This document shows positions 60,248-64,000 of a stretch of 64,000 bases of DNA, in pieces. The stretch comes from an uncultured Rhodopila sp. (GTDB lineage Bacteria; Pseudomonadota; Alphaproteobacteria; Acetobacterales; Acetobacteraceae), in assembly GCF_903944925.1 (NCBI RefSeq), contig NZ_CAJATU010000098.1:62001-126000 (forward strand). Direction: 5' to 3'. The position numbers and the translations under genes are program-made. The notes beneath the pieces were generated by a model. The model saw only the letters and a program-made list of their open reading frames with translations, did no database searches and had not been told where the DNA came from. Every line of letters begins with the position of its first letter. The first letter of the stretch is position 1.

Positions 60248-61243
60248 CTAGGCGAACGCCGGTTCCCCTCCCGTCACATCGGCGGCCGCAGCCGCCGGAG
60301 CATCCAGCGGACGCGCGGGGCGGTTCTGCCGCAATGTCGAGGCGCCATCCGCGACGATCTGCCAAACCGCCTGCGACAACTCCTTGCGGTCCGCATACCG
60401 CACCGGGTCAATCGGCGCATGCAGCAGGACTGTTGCCCGCAGCCCGATATGTTGCGTCAGCCGCCAGAAATGCGAGGCGATATTCATGTCGCCATACCAC
60501 GCAAACACCGGACGGCTGGCCCGCCCCGCCGGCAGCCCGCCGAGCCGGTCGTACACCACCGACACCGGCTGGATCAGCGGGATGTCCCGCAAATCCTCGC
60601 CCGGCTTCGCCTCGGCCAGCGCGAAGAAAGACGACCGGAACGGCAGCACTCGCGACCCGTCCGAACTCGTGCCTTCCGGAAACAGGATCAGCTTGTCGCC
60701 GCCCCGCAGCGTGTCGCGCATCGAGTCGCGTTCCCGCCCGGTCGAGGCCCTGGTCCGCGACACGAACACCGTCCGCCCCAGCCGCGCAATCACGCTGATG
60801 ATCGGCCACTTGGCCACATCATCCTTGGAGACGAAGCAGCCTTCGAGCACGCCGCCAACCACCGGCACGTCAATCCACGATGAGTGATTGGAGACAAACA
60901 TCACCGGTCGCCCGTCGAGACCGGCAGCCGGGTTGCCGATAACCCGGACCTTGATGCCGATCAGGCGAGTGAAAACCGCCCAGTAGACGCGAGCGAATGC
61001 CACCTTGGCGCGACCGGGCAGGATGAGGCAGACAAGCTGGATGAAGATCGATGGTATGGTCCACGCCAACACAGCCAGACCGCGGCGCGCAACGCGAACC
61101 CGCCGTGCCACCAGCCAGCCCTCGCGGCCTTTTGGCAGCTCCAGGAGGAATCCCGGATTATGATCCAGGTTGGGCACCATGCCCTTTCGGCGTCCCAGAC
61201 GTGGCATCCGCTTGGCGTGAATATCGGTCGAAGGGTGTGTCAT
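60248..61243 (-). CDS. 1-acyl-sn-glycerol-3-phosphate acyltransferase-like protein
   Basis: 331 residues from ATG 61243 (ATG 61279 also possible). The PlsC motifs are NHSSWIDV (NHxxxxD type) and FPEGTSSDGSRV, with an N-terminal membrane helix (LAVLAWTIPSIFIQLVCLIL). It acylates lysophosphatidic acid or a lipid analogue such as ornithine lipid. Convergent with the algD cluster. Confidence 0.88.
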   Translation of the reverse strand: MTHPSTDIHAKRMPRLGRRKGMVPNLDHNPGFLLELPKGREGWLVARRVRVARRGLAVLAWTIPSIFIQLVCLILPGRAKVAFARVYWAVFTRLIGIKVRVIGNPAAGLDGRPVMFVSNHSSWIDVPVVGGVLEGCFVSKDDVAKWPIISVIARLGRTVFVSRTRASTGRERDSMRDTLRGGDKLILFPEGTSSDGSRVLPFRSSFFALAEAKPGEDLRDIPLIQPVSVVYDRLGGLPAGRASRPVFAWYGDMNIASHFWRLTQHIGLRATVLLHAPIDPVRYADRKELSQAVWQIVADGASTLRQNRPARPLDAPAAAAADVTGGEPAFA

Positions 61244-61339
61244 GACGTTTGCGATACCCCGTTGCAAGTCGCGGAACAATGGCGCAACCGTGACCGTTTA
61301 GCGAAACGCCCCGGGACAAAGCTGAGCTGATCTGCCGCC

Positions 61340-63193
61340 ATGCACCGCCACCGCAACCTGATGCCGACCGCCGCGCGGTGGCTGGCGATTGGACTTTTTG
61401 CGACGGTCGCCGCTTTCGTGGTGGGGCAGTCTCATGCGGCTGATCCGCAACCTTACTCCGTGACGCTTAAGCCCACCGGAGATGGCGCGCTGGATGCTGC
61501 GCTGCAAGGCAGCGCGACGCTGATCTCGTTACAAAAATCCACGCCTGTCGGGGGTTTCGCCCTGACCGAGCGGGCGCGCCAGGACAGCCTAAGGTTTCTG
61601 ACGGCGCTGCACAGCTTCGGCTACTACAAGGCCAAGGTCGTCACGACGATCGCCGGACATCCGTTGGACGATCCCGGATTGCCCGGGATGATCGACGATG
61701 CTCCCGCCAATCCGCCGCTGGAGATCGTGGCGGCGTTCGATCTCGGGCCGCGGTTTCGTCTCGGCAAGGTGACCATCGCCGGGGAGGTGCCGCCGGACGT
61801 TGCCGGGCGTCTTGACCTCGAATCGGGGCAACCGGCGATGTCGGCCGATGTGCTGGCGGCGCAGGGGCGGTTGCTGGCGGCGCTGCGGGGCGACGGGTAC
61901 CCGATGGCCAAGGTGCCGGTGCCGCTGGCGCTGCTGCATCCGGACCAGAACCTGTTGGATGTGGAGTTTCAGCCGGATACCGGTCCGAAGGCGGATATCG
62001 GTCCGATTACCTTCACCGGCTTGAAGAACATGAACGAGTCGTTCGTCCGCAGACGGCTGCTGCTGCACCAGGGCGAGCAATTCAACCCGCAAACCATCGA
62101 AAAAGCGCGCGCGGATCTGTCGTCCATCGGCGTATTCTCCGTCGTGCGTGCCGTGCCGGCCAATGCGCTGGACCCGGACGGGCAGTTGCCGATCAATCTC
62201 GACCTGACGGAGCGGCCGCTGCACGCGGTGGAAGCAACGGCGGCCTATTCAACCGATCTCGGGGTGAATTTTTCCACCACCTGGCGCGACCGCAATCTGT
62301 TCGGCAACGCGGAGCAACTGAACCTGACAGCCGGGGCGCTGCTGGGCGGCGACGCCGTCACCAAGCCGGGGTACAATTTCGGCGCGCAATTCCTCAAGCC
62401 GGATTTCCTGGTGCGCGACCAGACGCTGGAAGTCGATCTGAACGCCGTCAAGCAGAGCCTGCAGGCCTACGACCAGACCGCGTTGCTGGAGAAAATCGCG
62501 CTAAATCGCAAATTGTCGCCGCATTGGACGGTCAGTCTTGGCCTGTCGGGCGAGCAGGAGTCGATCGATCAGGAGGATGTAACCCGGCACTATAACCTTG
62601 TCGGCATCCCGGCCAGCGTGCGTTACGACAGTACCGACAATCTGCTGAACCCCACCAACGGCGTGCGCGCATTTCTGATGGCTACCCCGACCTATTCGAT
62701 GGGGTCGCCGAGTTCCACCTTCCTCATCATGCAGCTCTCCGGCTCGACCTATTTCGACGTGTTCAATGACGGGCGCAGTGTGATCGCGGTGCGCGGGCTA
62801 GTCGGCGAGGCGTCGGGTGTAGGTGTGTTCGGGTTGCCGCCCGATCAGCGGTTCTATGCCGGCGGCAGCAACACCGTGCGGGGCTACAGATATCAGACGC
62901 TGGGGCCGCAGTTTCCGGACCAGAAGCCGACTGGCGGCACGGCGATCTCGACCGGCACGGTCGAACTCCGGCAGCGGATCCTCGGCAACTATGGCATGGT
63001 CGCGTTCGTCGATGCGGGACAGGTTACCTCGGAAGGAGCACCGTTCAGCGGCAGTTGGCATGCTGGTGCGGGCGTCGGCGCGCGGTACTATACATCCATC
63101 GGCCCGATCCGGCTGGATTTCGCGGTGCCGCTGAACAAGCTGCCGGGCGGCGATTCGTTTGAGGTGTATATCGGGATCGGACAGGCATTTTGA
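61340..63193 (+). CDS. tamA: Outer-membrane assembly protein TamA
   Basis: 617 residues: signal peptide (WLAIGLFATVAAFVVGQSHA), three POTRA-like regions (about 60-270, e.g. FTGLKNMNESFVRRRLLLHQ) and a 16-strand Omp85 barrel with the family's RFYAGGSNTVRGYRYQTLGP and GPIRLDFAVPL motifs. TamA works with TamB, encoded next, to place outer-membrane proteins and lipids. Confidence 0.94.
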   Translation: MHRHRNLMPTAARWLAIGLFATVAAFVVGQSHAADPQPYSVTLKPTGDGALDAALQGSATLISLQKSTPVGGFALTERARQDSLRFLTALHSFGYYKAKVVTTIAGHPLDDPGLPGMIDDAPANPPLEIVAAFDLGPRFRLGKVTIAGEVPPDVAGRLDLESGQPAMSADVLAAQGRLLAALRGDGYPMAKVPVPLALLHPDQNLLDVEFQPDTGPKADIGPITFTGLKNMNESFVRRRLLLHQGEQFNPQTIEKARADLSSIGVFSVVRAVPANALDPDGQLPINLDLTERPLHAVEATAAYSTDLGVNFSTTWRDRNLFGNAEQLNLTAGALLGGDAVTKPGYNFGAQFLKPDFLVRDQTLEVDLNAVKQSLQAYDQTALLEKIALNRKLSPHWTVSLGLSGEQESIDQEDVTRHYNLVGIPASVRYDSTDNLLNPTNGVRAFLMATPTYSMGSPSSTFLIMQLSGSTYFDVFNDGRSVIAVRGLVGEASGVGVFGLPPDQRFYAGGSNTVRGYRYQTLGPQFPDQKPTGGTAISTGTVELRQRILGNYGMVAFVDAGQVTSEGAPFSGSWHAGAGVGARYYTSIGPIRLDFAVPLNKLPGGDSFEVYIGIGQAF

Positions 63194-64000
63194 CCCGGCT
63201 CATTCTCAAATGGCTGGCCGGGATCGTGGCCGTGCTGCTGGCGCTGCCGATCGGCGCGGTGATCTTTGTCCTGTTGCTGGCCAACACGGATTTCGGGCGG
63301 CGGCTGATCGAGACTCAGACCAAAAGCCTAACGGGCGGGATGGTGGCGATCCAGGGGCTGGCAGGGCGGTTTCCCGACGCGCTGCGGGTCGGGCAGATCC
63401 AGGTTTCAGACTACAAAGGCCCCTACGTTACGGTTTCGGACTTGGTCCTGGATTGGTCTCCGCTGAAGCTGATCGGCCGGGTCGCCCAGGTCGATCGCCT
63501 ACAGGCGGCTAAGGTGGATTTCGCCCGCCTGCCGGAGTCGGAAAGCAAGACAACCTCCCCCGGCAGCGGAGGCAGTTCGTTCAGCCTGCCGGTGCGGGTC
63601 GATGTACGCAGCCTTCAGGTCGATCAGGCCATCATCGGCGAGCCGGTTGCGGGAGCGGCGGCGACTCTGGCGCTGACCGGTTCGGCGGATCTGCCGGCGC
63701 TGACGCAAGGTACGGTGCATCTGGATGCGCGGCGGCTGGACAGTCCCGGGACTTATGCCGTCAACGGCACGCTGACGCCGCACGACATCCAGGCGACCGT
63801 CACCGCGAATGAGCCGGCCAAGGGGCTTATCGCGACGATCGCGCATGTCCCCGATCTCGGGCCGCTGGCGCTTCAGGCATCCGTGAACGGGCCGCGCGAC
63901 AACATCGGGACTCAGTTGGGTCTCACGGCCGGGCCGTTGAAGGCGTCGGCGTCGGGGACGATCGACCTGGACCACGAGTCAGCCGATATGGCGGTAAAAG
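63190..64000 (+). CDS. tamB: Translocation and assembly module protein TamB, N-terminal part
   Basis: Starts at a TTG overlapping the tamA stop (TTGA) and stays open to the window end (270 codons). The N-terminal membrane anchor (LAGIVAVLLALPIGAVIFVL) is followed by the TamB pattern NTDFGRRLIETQTKSLTGG and beta-strand-rich AsmA-like repeats. TamB spans the periplasm and partners with TamA. Truncated only by the window edge. Confidence 0.93.
   Translation, partial: MTRLILKWLAGIVAVLLALPIGAVIFVLLLANTDFGRRLIETQTKSLTGGMVAIQGLAGRFPDALRVGQIQVSDYKGPYVTVSDLVLDWSPLKLIGRVAQVDRLQAAKVDFARLPESESKTTSPGSGGSSFSLPVRVDVRSLQVDQAIIGEPVAGAAATLALTGSADLPALTQGTVHLDARRLDSPGTYAVNGTLTPHDIQATVTANEPAKGLIATIAHVPDLGPLALQASVNGPRDNIGTQLGLTAGPLKASASGTIDLDHESADMAVK

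Noticed and set aside
1-64000. CRISPR array, prophage or intact insertion sequence
   Set aside because: No regularly spaced repeats, cas genes, phage structural genes or transposase with motifs were seen.

Overview
The window is high-GC, densely packed chromosomal DNA from an alphaproteobacterium, most likely Rhodospirillales/Acetobacteraceae. This rests on the order coaX-rnj-DUF1467-proS-lolC-lolD, a short ProS, a PheT with an extended B5 region, Hint-domain proteins next to an autotransporter-type O-heptosyltransferase, and many small DUF proteins (DUF1127, DUF3309, CsbD) typical of that group. The family placement is inference. The genes in the housekeeping blocks are recognised from conserved motifs. 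There is no prophage or intact insertion sequence, but there is much debris of small mobile or addiction genes.

Layout. 1-5.1 kb: an O-heptosyltransferase (cut by the window edge), its likely substrate (a strand-loop-strand repeat protein fused to a Hint domain), a strong terminator, and an FkbH/acyl-carrier-protein pair. 5.2-9.7 kb: AI-2E family transporter, orphan HigA antitoxin with a gutted higB, a DUF1194 protein, an Fsr-type MFS exporter and DUF1127. 9.8-16.4 kb: aminopeptidase P, a two-domain GT2, an RraA-like enzyme, a MarR regulator and a TsaA/TrmO-like protein. 16.5-20.7 kb: rpmI-rplT-pheS-pheT. 20.9-28.8 kb (minus strand): methyltransferase, lolDC, proS, DUF1467, RNase J, type III pantothenate kinase. 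28.8-36.6 kb: accessory region with a dead Rpn-type nuclease gene, GST, a PEP-CTERM-like protein, an HtrA-type protease, a deleted GxxExxY gene inside inverted repeats, a catalytically dead HtrA paralogue coupled to a LuxR regulator, MoxR/CoxE, and a frameshifted toxin-antitoxin pair. 36.6-39.5 kb: copCD, thioesterase, dead hydrolase gene. 39.5-46.8 kb: a minus-strand run of small envelope/stress proteins, a single-domain response regulator and a BON protein, divergent from a 1445-residue CheB-CheR-PAS-kinase-REC-REC-LuxR protein. 46.8-50.6 kb: tRNA-Val, purU, small membrane proteins, vapBC, a BKACE enzyme. 50.7-60.2 kb: surface glycan genes (hldE, FkbM methyltransferase, glycosyltransferases, Wzx-like flippase, acyltransferase, algD). 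60.2-64 kb: plsC-like gene, tamA and the start of tamB.

How parts may fit together. HldE makes the ADP-heptose type of donor that O-heptosyltransferases use, and TamA/TamB help build outer-membrane surface proteins, so several genes serve envelope glycosylation and assembly. The most unusual items are the heptosyltransferase/Hint pair, the active/dead HtrA pair with a regulator, the all-in-one chemoreceptor-modification/kinase/transcription-factor protein facing a small-protein operon, and a dispersed palindrome GCCGATCGGC seen at least 12 times.
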